A stretch of DNA of 64,000 nucleotides from Limonium bicolor (GCA_023374045.1 CM041778.1:362860831-362924830); one strand, 5' to 3'. Shown: positions 34,274-47,350, counted from the first letter of the stretch. Notes: generated by a model from the sequence alone, not told the origin. Program-made: numbers and translations.

Positions 34274-35500
34274 AGCAATTATTCTGGTGGAGAGGGATGA
34301 AGAGGGATGTAGCTGATTTTGTCTCTCGGTGCCTCACTTGTCAGAAGGTGAAGTTTGAGCATCGTCGACCAGGAGGCCAGATTCAGTCACTACAGTACCG
34401 TGCTGGAAGTTTGACGACATCAGCATGGATTTTGTGGTCGGTCTCCCTCCAGCTAGAGGTGGACTGAACGCAATATGAGTTATAGTCGATAGGTTGACCA
34501 AGACAGCTAGGTTCATACCTATCAAGGACACATGGAAGGTGCCCAAGCTAGCTGAGGTGTTCACCACGGAGCATATCCGGTACCATGGGGTACCGAAGAC
34601 GATCGTCTCCGATCGTGACATCGTTTCCTCAGTAGATTTTGGCGTCAGGTGCAGGAGGCATTTGGGTCTCAGCTACGACTTAGCACGACTTTTCACCCGC
34701 AGACTGATGGGCACACTGAGAGGACTACTCATACATTGGAGGATATGTTGCGAGCAGTCGCTCTAGACTATCAGGGGAGTTGGGTAGAGCGTCTACACCT
34801 GGTAGAGTTCTCCTACAATAACTCTTACCATATGTCTATCGGCATGGCACCATTCCAGGCTCTATATGGCAGGCCGTGCCGGACTCCCTTATCATGGAGT
34901 GACCCTGCTGAGGCAGTCTTGATTGGGCCCGAGTATATTCAGACACTGCAGGATGACGTCAGAGTTATTCAGCAGCACATGAGGGCAGCGCAGTCCAGAC
35001 AGAAATCTTACGGGGATCAGTGCACCAGAGAGCTCGAGTTTCAGTTGGGAGACATGGTCTTCTTACGAGTGTCTCTGATGAGAGGCATCTTCAGATTTGG
35101 GATGAGAGGGAAGCTAAGCCCTAAGTATGTCGGCCCGTACAGGATTACAGAGCGAGTGGGCCCAGCTGCATACAGATTGGATCTACCAGTGGAGTTGGGG
35201 AAGGTACACGACGTGTTTCATGTATGTCAGCTGAAGAAGTATATGCCTGACCCTTCTCACGTACTGCAGCCAGAGAGATTGGAAATAGAGCCTACACTGA
35301 GATATGAGGAGACTCCTATTCAGATCTTGGACACGAAGGTCCGAGAAACGAGAAGCAGATCAGTTAAACTGGTGAAGGTTCTTTGGGAACACCATGGGGT
35401 CGAGGAAGCTACTTTGGAGACTGTGAACTCCATGAGAGTGAAGTACCCACACCTTTTACATGATAGTTCCCTACATTTAGTCTATAAGGATTCTCGTTAG
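34215..35500 (+). pseudogene. Element A integrase and chromodomain-like tail, frameshifted
   Basis: Integrase inserts the DNA copy. The three reading frames together give an HHCC zinc domain ([24 protein letters not shown]), then the core with SMDFVVGLP (Asp), VSDRDI (Asp) and THTLEDMLRA (Glu). Frame changes lie near 34215, 34385-34410 and 34630-34650, and a TGA at 34476-34478 replaces the usual TGG. The last 283-codon frame (34649-35500) is intact and reads YNNSYHMSIGMAPFQALYGR, RGKLSPKYVGPYRI, HDVFHVCQLKKY and a C-terminal segment IQILDTKV ... VKVLWEHHGVEEATLE ... KYPHL. The tail is the chromodomain-like region of Tekay/Del elements. The family's ATWE reads ATLE here, so one aromatic residue is missing. 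Confidence 0.88.
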
Positions 35501-35855
35501 TAGAGGTACGAGGGCGTACCTTAGCTCTTTTTAGGGGGAACTGGCGCATACCCTCCTTCGTTACCTCATCCAGATTATGCCCGGTTACTTTATTAGTGGG
35601 ATGAAGGAGAGGGTATGTATGTACTTGAGTTACACTATGGAACTTGAACTACACGTGATGTGTTTTGTGATTTCTATCTATGAAATATTTTGGTATATCT
35701 TGGTTCGGTTTGATTCTGAGTATCTTGTGTGAAAATTGGAAGTGGGAATGGATGGAAATTAAAGGTTTGGTATGGAAGTTACAAATGGGAATGTTTATTG
35801 GAACTGTTAGTTGATTCTAAACTTCGAGTCGAAGTTTCTTTTAAGGGGGATATAC
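35501..35855 (+). other. Element A 3' untranslated region and polypurine tract
   Basis: No reading frame follows the pol stop. TTCTTTTAAGGGGGATATAC ends directly at the right LTR (35856), with the purine tract at about 35838-35850. It matches the tracts of B and C. Confidence 0.8.
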
Positions 35856-36770
35856 TGAAATACCCCTAAATTAATTTACATTAATTTAGGGGATTTTTTT
35901 TATAAAAACCCTAAATATTATTATTACACACCAACTTAGTATGGTGTTATTTAAAAATTTATTTAGGGGTTTTCTTCCATTTAACCCTAATTATTATGAA
36001 TATTATATAGTATATGAATTTAATAATAAGATTTATAAGTCCATAAATCTTGGGAAAATTTCTAAACACTCCAACTATATTATAAAGATTTTAGGAAGTG
36101 TTGGAACATTGTTTTGGAACATAAAAGTCAATATAAAATTCTAGAAACCTTAAAGCTTATTAAGCCTTGCTAGAGTTGACTTTTTGAGAATGGTCAAACC
36201 AGGCCATGAAACCTATACCAATAAATAGGTTATGGAAAACCATGAAGATCGATAAAAAGAACGTCAAAAACGGATCATCCTAGCCAAAGTTATGATAGAT
36301 TGAAGTTTAGAGCCTAAATTTTAAAGACTGCCACGTGTCAAGCTCACACGCGCCAGGACTTAGGCGATTCCGGTTTCCCTGAATTTCGATAACAGAATTC
36401 TGTGTTTAGCCCTAACTTTGGACGGCTATATCTCACTCATCTCTCAATATTTTTCCATGCCGTCTTCTTCATTCTCTTCTTCAAAATGTCCTCTTTCCAA
36501 CCATTACTCACACATACCCTAACTCGTTATACATCAGCCGCAAATCTGACCTAAAGTTGACCCCTTGCGAAACTCGTACCCAGAATTCTAGTTTCTCACC
36601 GATTTCAGGTAACTTTCGTTGATCATAACTCCTTCGTTTCTCAACCAAAATTTGATTTCTTTAGCTCGTTTTAAAGATCTCTAATCCTTCTACAATTTTC
36701 ATTTTTATGCCCAAGTCTGATTCGTAGCCGGTTGGAAGATATAGATGTCTTAAGTTTCGGTTTCGCCAGC
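35856..36770 (+). repeat. Element A right LTR, first 915 bp (cut by element C)
   Basis: It starts TGAAATACCCC and follows the left LTR from 3594 to about 4512 with only a few substitutions and small indels (roughly 98 percent by eye). It stops at ttcgccagc, where element C begins with TGTAACACC. CCAGC (36766-36770) should be the target of C. The remaining 3.3 kb or so of this LTR must lie to the right of the window. Confidence 0.9.
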
Positions 36771-39700
36771 TGTAACACCCCTACCATTAATACAGTGCCT
36801 ACCGTCCAATCTCCTTACACATCAGATACTCGCAGCGGATACATACTTACATAATATGGGTGATACAATGCTGTTAGTCACCCCCGTGACTAACAAGGCT
36901 ACTGCTACTACATACTGCATCGGTCTGATGGACCGGAATCCCGAGTGTTACATATCTACCATACATACTCCGTATACCAATAAATGCTACAATCTTCCAT
37001 TCGATACAATACTACAAGTACAATACAATATATCCACATACCGAGTTCACTAAGATCCTTATACAAGTATAATACCTCTTCCAAGTTCATACGTACTCAC
37101 TAAGAGACTACTTACTACCCGTTCCTCACAAACTACTTGCTTCTAAATACAAGGGTGTGCCTCCGGTCTCTTACCTTGATCATATTCGCTTCGGGTACCT
37201 GCACACTAAAAACGTTCCCCCTAGGGGGTCAGCTTTCGCTGCGCATGATAACCGCATACCCCGCGTACTAGTGAGGGTACGCCGACCACTTGGTCGAATA
37301 CATGTAGTTCATTTTCGTACAAACATACATGCATACATGCTCTTACAACATACAATAATACTTACGCAAGGCATACATACATACACTTCATTACATACAA
37401 GGAATACAATATAACCATCCAATACATACTTACCTTCTTCCGAATGCACATACTCATTACACAGTATACAATACTTGTTAGCTTCATTGGTCCACCCGGG
37501 TTAATCGGGTGGAGATTACTTTTTACTCGTTACTTCATACATACGCATACATACATACTCATACTCATACATGCTTACTTACTTACTCTTACTCATGTTA
37601 AGTCGTCGGGACCTCCGGCCGGGGACTACTCCGTCCCACCACCGGGATTTACTTGACTCACCAATCCGGGATGCTACCCATTTAAGGGATTTGGGCCGCG
37701 GACCAGTTTAAGAGTCAGGAATCGGATCCAACCTCTTGTGTCTCCTCATCCTCACGCGTGGCCGAAGCTATATCGGACTTCTACTCATTCCAATTTACTC
37801 ACTTAAGTAAGGAGTTAGGCAGTTAGGAATTAGCAGAAGTCATTCATGCAAGCCACATACACAATTACGATGCTCAATACTCATTTATACAAAATACAAT
37901 ACAATACTTAAGTACAATACAAGATTCGAATACAAGTCATCTTCATTCAAATATTTCATGAATTATACAAACTATTGTTCAAGACAAATATCAAGAACAA
38001 TGTAAACAAGCACAAGTAAGTGCAATATAGTCCGATTCATGCATTTATCTTATTTAGGTGATCAAATAAGCACACAAATTAGGGTAACCAGATTAGGATA
38101 CAGGGCATGAAGAAATCATACCGTTCACCACTGTACTTGTATCCCAACGTTCCTCCGGTGTTCACAAATCAAATTCCTATGATATACATACAATCGAATG
38201 ATTAATCTAACTATCATTAACTCAATTCGATTACCCTTACGTTTCCTAACCCATACTTACTAAGTCTTTACATTCCTTTACTTACATTTTACTTACTTAC
38301 TTTTAATTACTTAACAATGGTTCGCTTACATATATATATGTACATATGTATAGGTGGGTATACATATATACATATATATATACTAGCTTTAGCATACAGT
38401 TTTTTTTTGTAAGTTATGGGTCGTGACCCAGCGTCCGACCCAAGCCCTGGGTCGGACCATTCCAGTAGATTACCGTTCTCTGAAATTCTCCCCGTCCGAC
38501 CCAGCACTATTCCGTCCGACCCATACCCTCTGGGTCGGACCGTTCCAGAAGGCTTCGGTCCCGTGTCCAAGCTCCGTCCGACCCACTGTCCGACCCAGAC
38601 TCTGGGTCGGACGAAGTCAGAAACTTCGACCTTGAACTTTTTTGCCTGTCCGACCACGTCCGATCCACGCTCTGGGTCAGACCGTTCCAGAAAGATTTAT
38701 TGCCGTTGCTAAGCCCCGTCGACCCACCGTCCGATCCAGACTCTGGGTCGGACGGTAGCAGAACCTTGCTACAGCCCTTATTTTCTTTTCCCAATTTCTC
38801 CCATTTCTTCCCCAATCTTCCTACACACATCCTAACATGTTTTAGTACTATTTAAACACTCTATATCATGCTAATTCATTTCTTAATTCATTACACAAAC
38901 CCTATACTAAATCCATCAACCAATTTACAATTTCCTCACTTCCTTTTAACACTTAACAACAGTTTTCATTCTCTTATGCTACAGATTTTCAAACTCCATT
39001 CTACCATCCATTACTTCCCAACCAATGCCACTATTAGCATCCCAAATACCTCATCTCACCATGCCAATTCATTTCCAAGCAATTGCACCTTCTATACCCA
39101 AGTCCAACATTTACTTTACCAAGTCTTATACTCTAGTTCTTCCTAGTTTCTCCAAGGCATTCCTTGCACTCTTTGCTACAGATTTTGCATCCTATTATTC
39201 CCATTCCTCAAATACCATTCCATGGTCCTTAGACATCCCTACAATCCCCAATACACCTTGGTTCTCCCATTCACCAAGTCATTCACAAATGCACATATTC
39301 CTACCAAAATTTTGCCATGATTCCTCTACTTTTCTTACTTGGCCACACATACCAATTCTCACCAAATTCATTCCTAATCTAGCCACACCCTTACAAGGGT
39401 CCTACCAGAAATCAATACAAATATAATCCATCCCAATACACCATTACTCCATCAACATCAAACTAATACTCATACACAACATACTTGGCTCCAAGGCCTA
39501 CAATCCACATACTAATTCACAAATACTCAAACTTCCAAAATGACATTACTAATACATTATTTTGGGTTCCTTAATTAGTTCACCCATTCCCATTACTCTA
39601 ACGCAATCAGAACTTAACATTAGGAAGGAGCTCTTACCTTGAGCCTTTAATTCCTTCTTTCTTTCTCATTTCTCCTCCTTCTTCCTTCCTTGCCCAAATC

Positions 39701-40962
39701 GGCCATGTGGGGAATGGAGTTACCCAACTCCATTCCCATCACCCAATGAACACAAAACACTACAATTAATATACTAACCCTTAAATTAATGTCAATTCAT
39801 TGAAGTGTTTGAAATGAAATTTCTAGGGTTTACCTTTGGAGAGTTTTAAAAAGGGGTTTTAGCCCTTGGTTCAAGAAGGTGAATCCACCACCATTGCAAG
39901 GTTGATATTATGCTCAAAAGAGAGAGAGAAAATGGAGTGTTACATGGAGGTAAAATCGGTTATGAAAGGAGATGGTGAAAAAAACATGGGTTTTTCATGT
40001 AGATTTTTACCTTGTTGGAAAGAGGAGACTCCAAGATCCATAATGGTGTGCTTTTCTCTTCAAATGGGGAAAACCCATGGAGATGAAATTCATCCTTTTT
40101 GAATTTTGAAAAGAGGGAATGATAGAGGATGATGAGGGGAGTTCAAATATGTAATTTGTTTTTGATTTGGAGCTTACATGAGGATGGAGCATGAGGTAGA
40201 AGGTGGAGTTGCCATGGGAGCTTCTTGAAGCTCTACAAAATCACCCAACCAGAGGGAGAGAGGAGGGAGAAATCGGTGGAGGGGGGAAGAGGAAAGAGAG
40301 AGGTGAGTGAAAATGTGAGAGTGAGGTGAGAGGGAAGGGTAAAGTAGCTTTTTACTTAACTACTTTTTGCTTTTGGCTCTCTTATTTAATTAGCTAGTTA
40401 CATGTGTGTGTGAGGGAGTTATTGACTGATAAAACCGTCCCCCTTACTGTTACACTAGCTGGAGCGTTTTTCGTCTTTTACAGAAAACGCTCGTTATTTT
40501 ACCCGGTTTAGGTACTGTTCACTAACCGGGCCCGTTTTCCGGAATTTTCTCGTTTCTTTATTTTTATTGGTTATTAAGCTTTCATAAATGCTTAATAATA
40601 TTTATTTAATGACTTATATTTTTACGGGTTCGTTTGACCACTTAAAATCATGTCTTCGGGTTTCTCGAAAAACATGCGTTAAAGCTCTATTAGCGTTTTA
40701 ATACATTATTTGGATCCGTTTTCTCGGGAGTTGTTCCCATATATATTTAGGTCTTATTTAACCTTTAGAATCCATATAATATTCTAACCGAGGTCTCATA
40801 CCTCCTATGGTTATTTAACGCTTATTCAGCGTTTTCCACTTTTTAAGAGTTTATTTATTCTTTTGGATTTATTTTTCCTTACTAGTATTAATTAGGTACC
40901 ATTAGGCCCTTAAATACGTATTAGATTAATTTTAATCCCTATATTTAAGTTCGGGTATTTCA
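36771..40962 (-). repeat. Element C 3' LTR (4192 bp)
   Basis: On the plus strand it starts TGTAACACC and ends CGGGTATTTCA. It carries the reverse hairpin block at 37196-37242 (GTACCTGC, then aaaacgtt, then cccctaggggg), repeated catacata/cttactta short-motif stretches around 37310-37600, a TA-rich run near 38330-38390, and the GC motif array at 38413-38765. Several frames of 60-130 codons (for example 36856-37053 and 39025-39426) recur in the other LTR only as duplicates and match no family I recognise. No gene is supported. Confidence 0.9.
38413..38765. repeat. Array of GTCCGACCCA / TGGGTCGGAC inverted motifs in element C 3' LTR
   Basis: About six groups of gtccgaccca, some doubled, each face a ctctgggtcggac copy, usually followed by gttccagaa or gtcagaaac. 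Adjacent opposite copies can form strong stems. The array sits in an otherwise AT-rich LTR and is CpG-dense. The matching array in the other LTR is 56553-56912. Confidence 0.9.
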
Positions 40963-40980
40963 ATCTACCCCCTTAAGAAC
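40963..40980 (-). other. Element C polypurine tract
   Basis: On the minus strand this reads GTTCTTAAGGGGGTAGAT directly before the LTR, matching the tract of element B (TTCTTTTAAGGGGGGTAGAT). It fixes the element's orientation as minus. Confidence 0.85.
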
Positions 40981-43900
40981 TTTGTCCTCAAAGTTGTTCG
41001 AGGTTATAGGTTTACAATGCTTACTCACTCTTACGTGTCTAATACCAAAGTCATACCTTCTCCTCCTTACAATTCCCAAATCCATTACTCAGGGTCTCTA
41101 CATACCATACCATACCAATGTACTATAATTACTCCAATCCGCATTACTACCAACCATCCGGTTCCTTATTACAAAATTTATACATACATACAGTGCAAAG
41201 CTATCCCAAAGCAATGCAATACACATTACAATCCCGCAGGCACTCATGTCATCTAGACACAGGACTCCTCTATGTCCCGCTGCCCTTGGAATAATACAAC
41301 CTGCTACACTACATCTTCTCCGGTATAAGCTTCTAGCCAAATCCTTACTCCAGTCTAAGGAAATCCTTCCCAACAGCTAATTAGAAATCTTTCTAAAGCA
41401 TCCAACTCCAAGTTCCAAGTTACATTCATTACTTCTATCCTATACGTGATTCTTGTGACCACTTAAGGGGAGCTTCAAGAATCGTTCGACCCTGATGTGA
41501 TCAGCACTAGTGTTGAACTATCTTTCCACCCCAATTTGTGTTTGGTTTCCCTTGATCTGATCAGGATCAAGTTCTACTTCCCACTCAGTTTCAAACAAGC
41601 AATTAATTAGTTGTTTTCATTTTCTATCTTTTTACTCTTTCTAGTCGTGATACGAATTCATACATCTCCAAAGGATGGAATCACTCCATCGATCATCCTC
41701 ACTCTACTTCCGAATGCTTTACTCCATGGTTCAATACCTAATGCTCATTTCATCAACCTTCACTACTTCCATCCATTACTCACCTATCTCCATATTCTAA
41801 TAAGGAAATTACTTATAAGATTTCGTTGACTTCAATTGCTTCAAAATTTACTTACGATTCCACCACTCATAAACTTCATTCATACTACCTCTCTCTTTCG
41901 TACTACTTCTTCAAAGGCTACAATACTTGTGGAGCTCCGTCCACTACTCATTACTTTTCTTTTACTAATACTCTTACATTGGTGTTACAAGATGGGTATA
42001 TTCCTCCTATGGTATTTGCATGTCTAATGCTAGTTACCATAATTACAATATGAATGAGTACTTATGTTTATTTAACATGGTATCAATCATCAATTTTTTC
42101 TCATTGTGCTATGCACATTATGGTTTATGTGTTTATTCACAAAACTTACATTAAGCGGTTTTCACTCTACCCCCCTTAAAGGGATTACGCCCATGTAATC
42201 TCCCATAGTGAATATCGAACATCGGTTTACTAAGTTCGGGCGTTTTGAGCATTTTAGCTTCATTACGGTTCAGTATCTAATGTATGGTCCAAGGTCTTAA
42301 CATGCCAATGGTTCAGTCCTTGTACCAATAATTCCTATATGAGTTTATTTAACTCACAATCAATTTGGTTCTAGCCTATTAGGCTTTAAGGCATTAATAG
42401 CCAATCTTGCATACTTACTGGGTGTAACTCTTAGCTAGGGCCACTAGCTTCTGCTGCGCGACCCTGAAACCTTAGTGCTTAATCCACTCTTTGGTTAATA
42501 TCGTGTGTTACTCATCGCCTTTCTATCCCTTTATTGTGGGAATAAGGTTTAACAAACAAGTATGTATTCTTTACCGCCTTTGAACTCAACGAGTTAATAT
42601 AACCAGCTTCCTGGTAATCTATTATACATATTATCCGTACTCTCACGATTATTCGCTATGTTCTTCCAACTTATTGTTGGGCGAGGCTAAGCCACTATTT
42701 AGTTATTGTGCTTCCTCTGTTGTCAATAGCTTCAAGATTACACCATTTCTTCTGGTTCAGTACAAGTGTTCTTTACTTGTATGACCTTGCATTGATATGC
42801 GTCGGTCCTAGTGACTTTCTAAGGTCTCCTTTCACCTTTTTATTCTATTGGAATTCGCATTTGTGAGTGTTAGTGTGTTTCACACTCTTCGTGCTTCTTT
42901 GGCCTTAGGCCGCACAGTCTGTTCCCAAGCTTGCTTAACTGGCTTATGTCATATTCGTTGGTGAAAAGAAGGGTTTACTACGGTTTACATTTTCCATATC
43001 CCTAGCCATCCCATTAGATCATTAGCTACACAGGTGCAATACCAAAACACTCAGTCATACAGAGTGCAGAGGCATAAACGCTTGACAGTAAGTCACTTAT
43101 GTGATAGGAAGGAATATTTCTGCCTGTCATCTCGTACTTATACCCCGTGTCATTATCTGCTACTTCCTCATATCGGTCGCTTGTTGCGCACCGTATTCTT
43201 ACTCATTATACAACATCGTTTTTACTGTTTCTGTTACCGTGATAGTTTCTCTTTACTCATTGCCATTGTCATTGGCATCATTCCCTTATGGTATGAATAC
43301 CCTGGGGTTTCCAATGTTCGTGTGTATGACGGTTGTCGTAGCATACCACAATATTAATATCTTCCCAATGTGGAGATGTTCTTCCATTTTAGGTTTCGTG
43401 TGTAGGTTAGCTTACCTCACATTCCATCATCATTTATGATACAACTCACCAAGTATCTTGGTTGACCGAGGATGAAGTGGTTTATCGGGTTACAAGCTCT
43501 CTTGAGCGTTGGTCATTCATGGTGTGCGATGTGCACACACATTGATTGCTTTTGACAACTATTATCTTCCCAGTACCGAGCATCGGTTATAGGCTCCCGC
43601 TGTGTAGTTTTACTTTTGTATGTACATCACCGGGACATCCCAAGAAACTTCAAGGGTTTTCTGGTCCCGTTCTCCAATTGAGAGTATTCTATCACTGATA
43701 AATGAAAGTTCTTGTTGAGGGGTTTGTCTCCACTCATAGGTCTAACGACAAGGTTGGCTATGTTGGTGTTTACATAATGGTCCACTACATGTTTGGGTGC
43801 ATATGGAGTATGCTTACTCCTTTAAGTCGCAATGGTTTGGAAATCTCATTTCCTTATTCCATCACCCCTTGGCAATATCTATTGCGTGGTTTTATTGTTA

Positions 43901-44109
43901 TAGTAGATGGAAGCCTTTTCTAAGGGTTCACATCATCACCGCATTGGTGGTCTTTGGTTAACGAGGGGTACCTTCCCTTGGGTTTCTCGTAGTGTCCAAA
44001 TGTGGACCAGGCCAATTTGGCATTATCCTGATTCTTATGCCTCCGTGTTATTAATGCTACAGTAGGCATGAAAGGTAATTAAAAGCTTATCAACTGTATA
44101 ATAGGCTGG
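40981..44109 (-). other. Element C interior, 3' third, non-coding
   Basis: No frame above about 115 codons is present and none resembles gag or pol. The stretch is T- and C-rich on the plus strand, as expected if it is the complement of a decayed AG-rich coding region. Near 42170-42205 a second purine-tract-like site (accccccttaaagggatt, reverse aaggggggta) is present, comparable to ttttaaggggggtagag at 18040-18053 inside element B. Confidence 0.55.
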
Positions 44110-44112
44110 TGC

Positions 44113-45394
44113 CACTAGTGGAAAAAATGTTTTCAACCACGGTTATTTTGCTTATATACCACGGTTAGGAACCGTGGTTTATGCTCCCGTCGCATATAGA
44201 AAATTGTCTATATACCACGGTTGATAACCGTGGTATAAAAGTAGACTATATACCACGGTTCTCTCCTTAACTGTCGTTTAAGACCGTTTTTGGACGCGGT
44301 CCTCAACGATTTTAAACAATGGTTAAGGAGAGAACCGTGGTATAAAGCCCTTTTATATGACGGTTAAAGGTCAAAACCGTGGTTTATTATCTATAAAATC
44401 TACGAATAAACCACGGTTATACATATAACCGTGGTTTATAGTCTATGAAATTTTTTTCAAATCGCCGGCGATTCAGAAGCGCCGCTTCGCATCAAACACA
44501 GCATAGAAGAGAATGAGAGGCTAGAACATGTGTGTTCCTTGTTTGCGATTTATGGTTGCAAAATAATGAGTGAAGAATGGCGTAGTATGTTCCTTGTTCG
44601 CGGTGGGTTGCAAAATTACCGTGAAGTTGAAGAGAATGAAGAACGGAGGCGTAGGTCATGTACCTTGTTCGCCGGTTATGTTGTGAAAATTACAGTGAGA
44701 ATGAGTGAGTGAGGACGAGCATGTTCCTTGTTCGCAAGTGTAAGCTGCAAAAATTACCGAAAAACAAGAGAATGAGTGAGGAAGAGCATGTTCCTTGTTC
44801 GCGGTTTAGGATTGCAAAAATTACCGTGAGCTAGTTGAAGAGAATGAAGAATAGTTGCAGAGCATGTTCGTCGGTTTGGGTTCCAAAATTATCGTGAGGT
44901 TGAAGAGAATGAAGAAGAGTTGCAGAGCTCGTCGGTTTGGGTTCCAAAATTACCGTGAAGAGAATGAAGAAGAAGAGTGCATCGACATATATGAGAATAG
45001 AGAGAAAGCGCCGCGTTAAATTTCAGCCGAAAATTAAAATTCCCGCCTAGATTATATACCACGGTTGATAAAAAAACCGTGGTTTAATATAGCAAGATGT
45101 GCAATATAAATGACGGTTGCCTAGGAACCGTGGTATATAGGTACCTTATATACGACGGTTCTTGAAGAACCGTGGTATATTCACTCCGGCATGTACTATA
45201 TACCACGGTTCCCCTGAAAACCGTGGTATATAACTAACCTATACGACGGTTCTGGAAAAACCGTGGTATATGCGCTCTGGAATGCACCTTAAATGACGGT
45301 TTCTATTAAAACCGTGGTTTATAAACTTTAAACCACGGTTTTCCACTTAACCGTGGTTTAAACGCCGTCATTAAAAACATTTTTTCTACTAGTG
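44113..45394. mobile_element. Non-autonomous CACTA (En/Spm) DNA transposon, 1282 bp
   Basis: The ends are CACTAGTGGAAAAAATG and, inverted, CACTAGTAGAAAAAATG, giving terminal inverted repeats of about 30 bp with a few mismatches. A 3-bp duplication TGC flanks it (44110-44112 and 45395-45397), which is the CACTA signature. Many copies of ACCACGGTT and its complement AACCGTGGT fill both subterminal zones (about 44136-44440 and 45055-45362), the expected transposase-binding repeats. There is no transposase. The middle (about 44500-44990) is an imperfect repeat built on agcatgttccttgttcgc and gttgaagagaatgaagaa; its 60-codon frame is unconvincing. Confidence 0.95.
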
Positions 45395-45397
45395 TGC

Positions 45398-46076
45398 TCT
45401 AGTGACAGTGACACTGAGATGGTCATTACTCCAAGCCGCTTAGGATGTCGGGTTGAACTGATGGTCCAGTTGTTGATTTCTTGTCGTATGAGACAATATC
45501 TCTTGCAAGTCTTGCTCTCAAATGGTGTGGGTTATGCAACCACTAAGGTTTACATAACGTAGTTGGTTGATGGCTTTTAAGCCGTATTGCTGCGAGCTAT
45601 GCTCTTTGTAAGCTGCTTATACATGTTTCCACTCCTTGTATACCATCATAGGATGGAGATATTATTGGGCTCCGTGGTAAGTCGTGACATCACGCTTCCG
45701 TCCATAGGAGACCCGTTAAGAAATCCGGTGCTGATCAGTGCTTTCTTGTAACTTAGGGTATTTCCTTTTAAGTGAAATCCCTTCGGTGTCTTAACCGAGT
45801 GTTCGTTCTAGTTGTCGTGTTCTTATCATGACGCTTCATTCGACTGTTGTCATTCCAGACACCCTTCGAGGATTGCTCCTGGGTGTTGTTAGTTATGCCG
45901 TTACATTCGGCTAATATTTATAACATGTGTTGTCCTCTATACCGTCTTATGGTATTGTATTAAGCTATTCCCTTTAGGTTTATAACGTCTCCCGTCGTTG
46001 GGTAGACCGTTTATACTTGTTCCTAGCGTTTGAGACTGGGTTTAATATTCCCTTCAATGATGGATTTTACATTATG
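45398..46076 (-). other. Element C interior, between CACTA element and solo LTR G
   Basis: Non-coding remnant of the element C interior. I see no domain on either strand. It resumes one TGC copy after the CACTA element and ends at the GTAAT target of solo LTR G. Confidence 0.6.
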
Positions 46077-46953
46077 GTAATTGCAGACGTTATATCGTGA
46101 GTGGTTGAAATGGTGTAAAATTAAAAGAAAAGAAATTAAAACTCAGATTAAACGTCGGGCTGCAAACAAATCCCGGTCGCAGTAGTATAGTGAAATGTAA
46201 GCGACCGGATATCGAACCACGGGACTAATATACATATTATAGTACCTAAGCGTGTCACAAATAGGGGGGATTAATTGACTTGTTACATATAAATAAAAAC
46301 AGTTAATAAAATTAACTAAGTAAGCAAATAAACTAAACTGGACTCTGGTTCACATTAATATAATATCTGCTCTTTCATGCTAGGTCTACTGGTTTAATCA
46401 TAACTGTTTGGCAAGATTCCTGATATTTTCTTAAGGTCCGATGAAAACTCATAAGAACTCGTTCACCTGTAATGCAAGGTCCGATGAAAACTCAAGCAAA
46501 AGCCTGCGAACGGCGGATGAGTGTTGAGGGATTACATTTGCAATTGAGTACTAACTTAAACGATGAAAATAAGTTTCCCCCAGTTTTACGGCTTAATCAA
46601 CCCATCTGTTTCCAACCGATGAAATCAAAAACAGACTTAGTAAAGCATTTTAATAAATTCATGAGGTTTATTAAAAAGATGGCGAGAAAACCTTTAACCA
46701 TAACAATCTTTATTAAAACTAAAACCAGTAAAACATATTGCATAATTAATACAGATACATAATAATTATTCCCAGAGTATACATATAATGAAATGTAAAG
46801 AAAACAAATGGAGAAGCGGGAGATTAGAAATGGAATGAACGAGTGAGTGAAAGTGTAGTGGTACGAAGATGGAATGATGGTGTGAATTGGAACTCCAGAG
46901 GAACCACGGACGGAACCTCTGGAAGGACACCCAGTAAGGAGGAATGAAGCTCG

Positions 46954-46962
46954 TATTTATAG
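46954..46962 (-). promoter_or_regulatory. Candidate TATA box of solo LTR G
   Basis: The minus strand reads CTATAAATA. In D and E the same kind of box lies at a comparable place in the LTR, which supports it as the former U3 promoter. Confidence 0.6.
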
Positions 46963-47174
46963 AGGAAGAAGAACAGAGCAGCAGCTCATTAGCTCACTGA
47001 TTGAGCTCGATGATTGCAGCTCCCCATTGATTGCAGCTCATTGATTGCGCAGGGGACAGGGCTGCAATGCGTGCGTGATTTCTGGTAGGCGCCGACTGCT
47101 TAAACGATAAGGCAGTCAAGTTGGAGAGCGAGTCGGCGAAGAAGATAACCGGTTGATTTCCTACACATTTACAC

Positions 47175-47350
47175 GTGTCCGCCACTTATCTAGCGGTCTC
47201 CTCTATCTCAACCGCCCAATATGGGGCGGTTTCCTCTGTCTGGTCCGCCTGTTATGAGGCGGTACTGATCTGTCTCGTCCGCCGGTCGCCTCTGTGTCGT
47301 GTCCGCCTCGCGGTCTTCTGTTTCTTGTCCGCCAGCTACGGGGCGGTCAC
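47175..47350. repeat. GTCCGCC / GGCGG motif cluster in solo LTR G
   Basis: Repeated gtccgcc, ctcgcggtc and ggggcggt motifs, spaced 20-50 bp and divided by tctct- and tgtct-like spacers, alternate in orientation. A similar cluster lies at 59985-60255 in the element E LTR. Confidence 0.75.

Larger units (their letters stand above)
3594..36770 (+). mobile_element. Element A: Ty3/gypsy (Tekay/Del-like) retrotransposon carrying an AlkB-like gene, heavily nested
   Basis: The left LTR starts TGAAATACCCC at 3594 and ends GTTACA at 24786, with two elements inserted in it. The right LTR starts at 35856 and is cut at 36770 by element C. The first roughly 915 bp of the two LTRs align with few changes. 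A primer-binding site for initiator tRNA-Met follows the left LTR, and a purine tract (TTTTAAGGGGG) precedes the right one. Gene order is gag, AlkB-like dioxygenase, protease, RT, RNase H, integrase, chromodomain-like tail. Integrase after RNase H places it in Ty3/gypsy; the C-terminal tail (VKVLW, VEEAT, KYPHL) suggests the Tekay/Del chromovirus group. Without insertions the LTR would be about 4.2 kb. It is a dead copy: gag is split and has a TAG, and integrase is frameshifted. Confidence 0.85.

Noticed and set aside
36856..37053. A 65-codon frame that recurs at 49494-49691
   Set aside because: Same position in the two LTRs of element C; conservation is explained by the recent LTR pair.
39025..39426. 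A 133-codon frame, with a 119-codon partner at 57174-57533
   Set aside because: Again an LTR duplicate. Composition is that of a pyrimidine-rich LTR, the reading frame shifts between the copies, and no domain is visible.
44530..44712. A 60-codon frame in the CACTA element as a transposase or passenger gene
   Set aside because: It lies in an imperfect tandem repeat, lacks any transposase motif and is too short to judge as coding.
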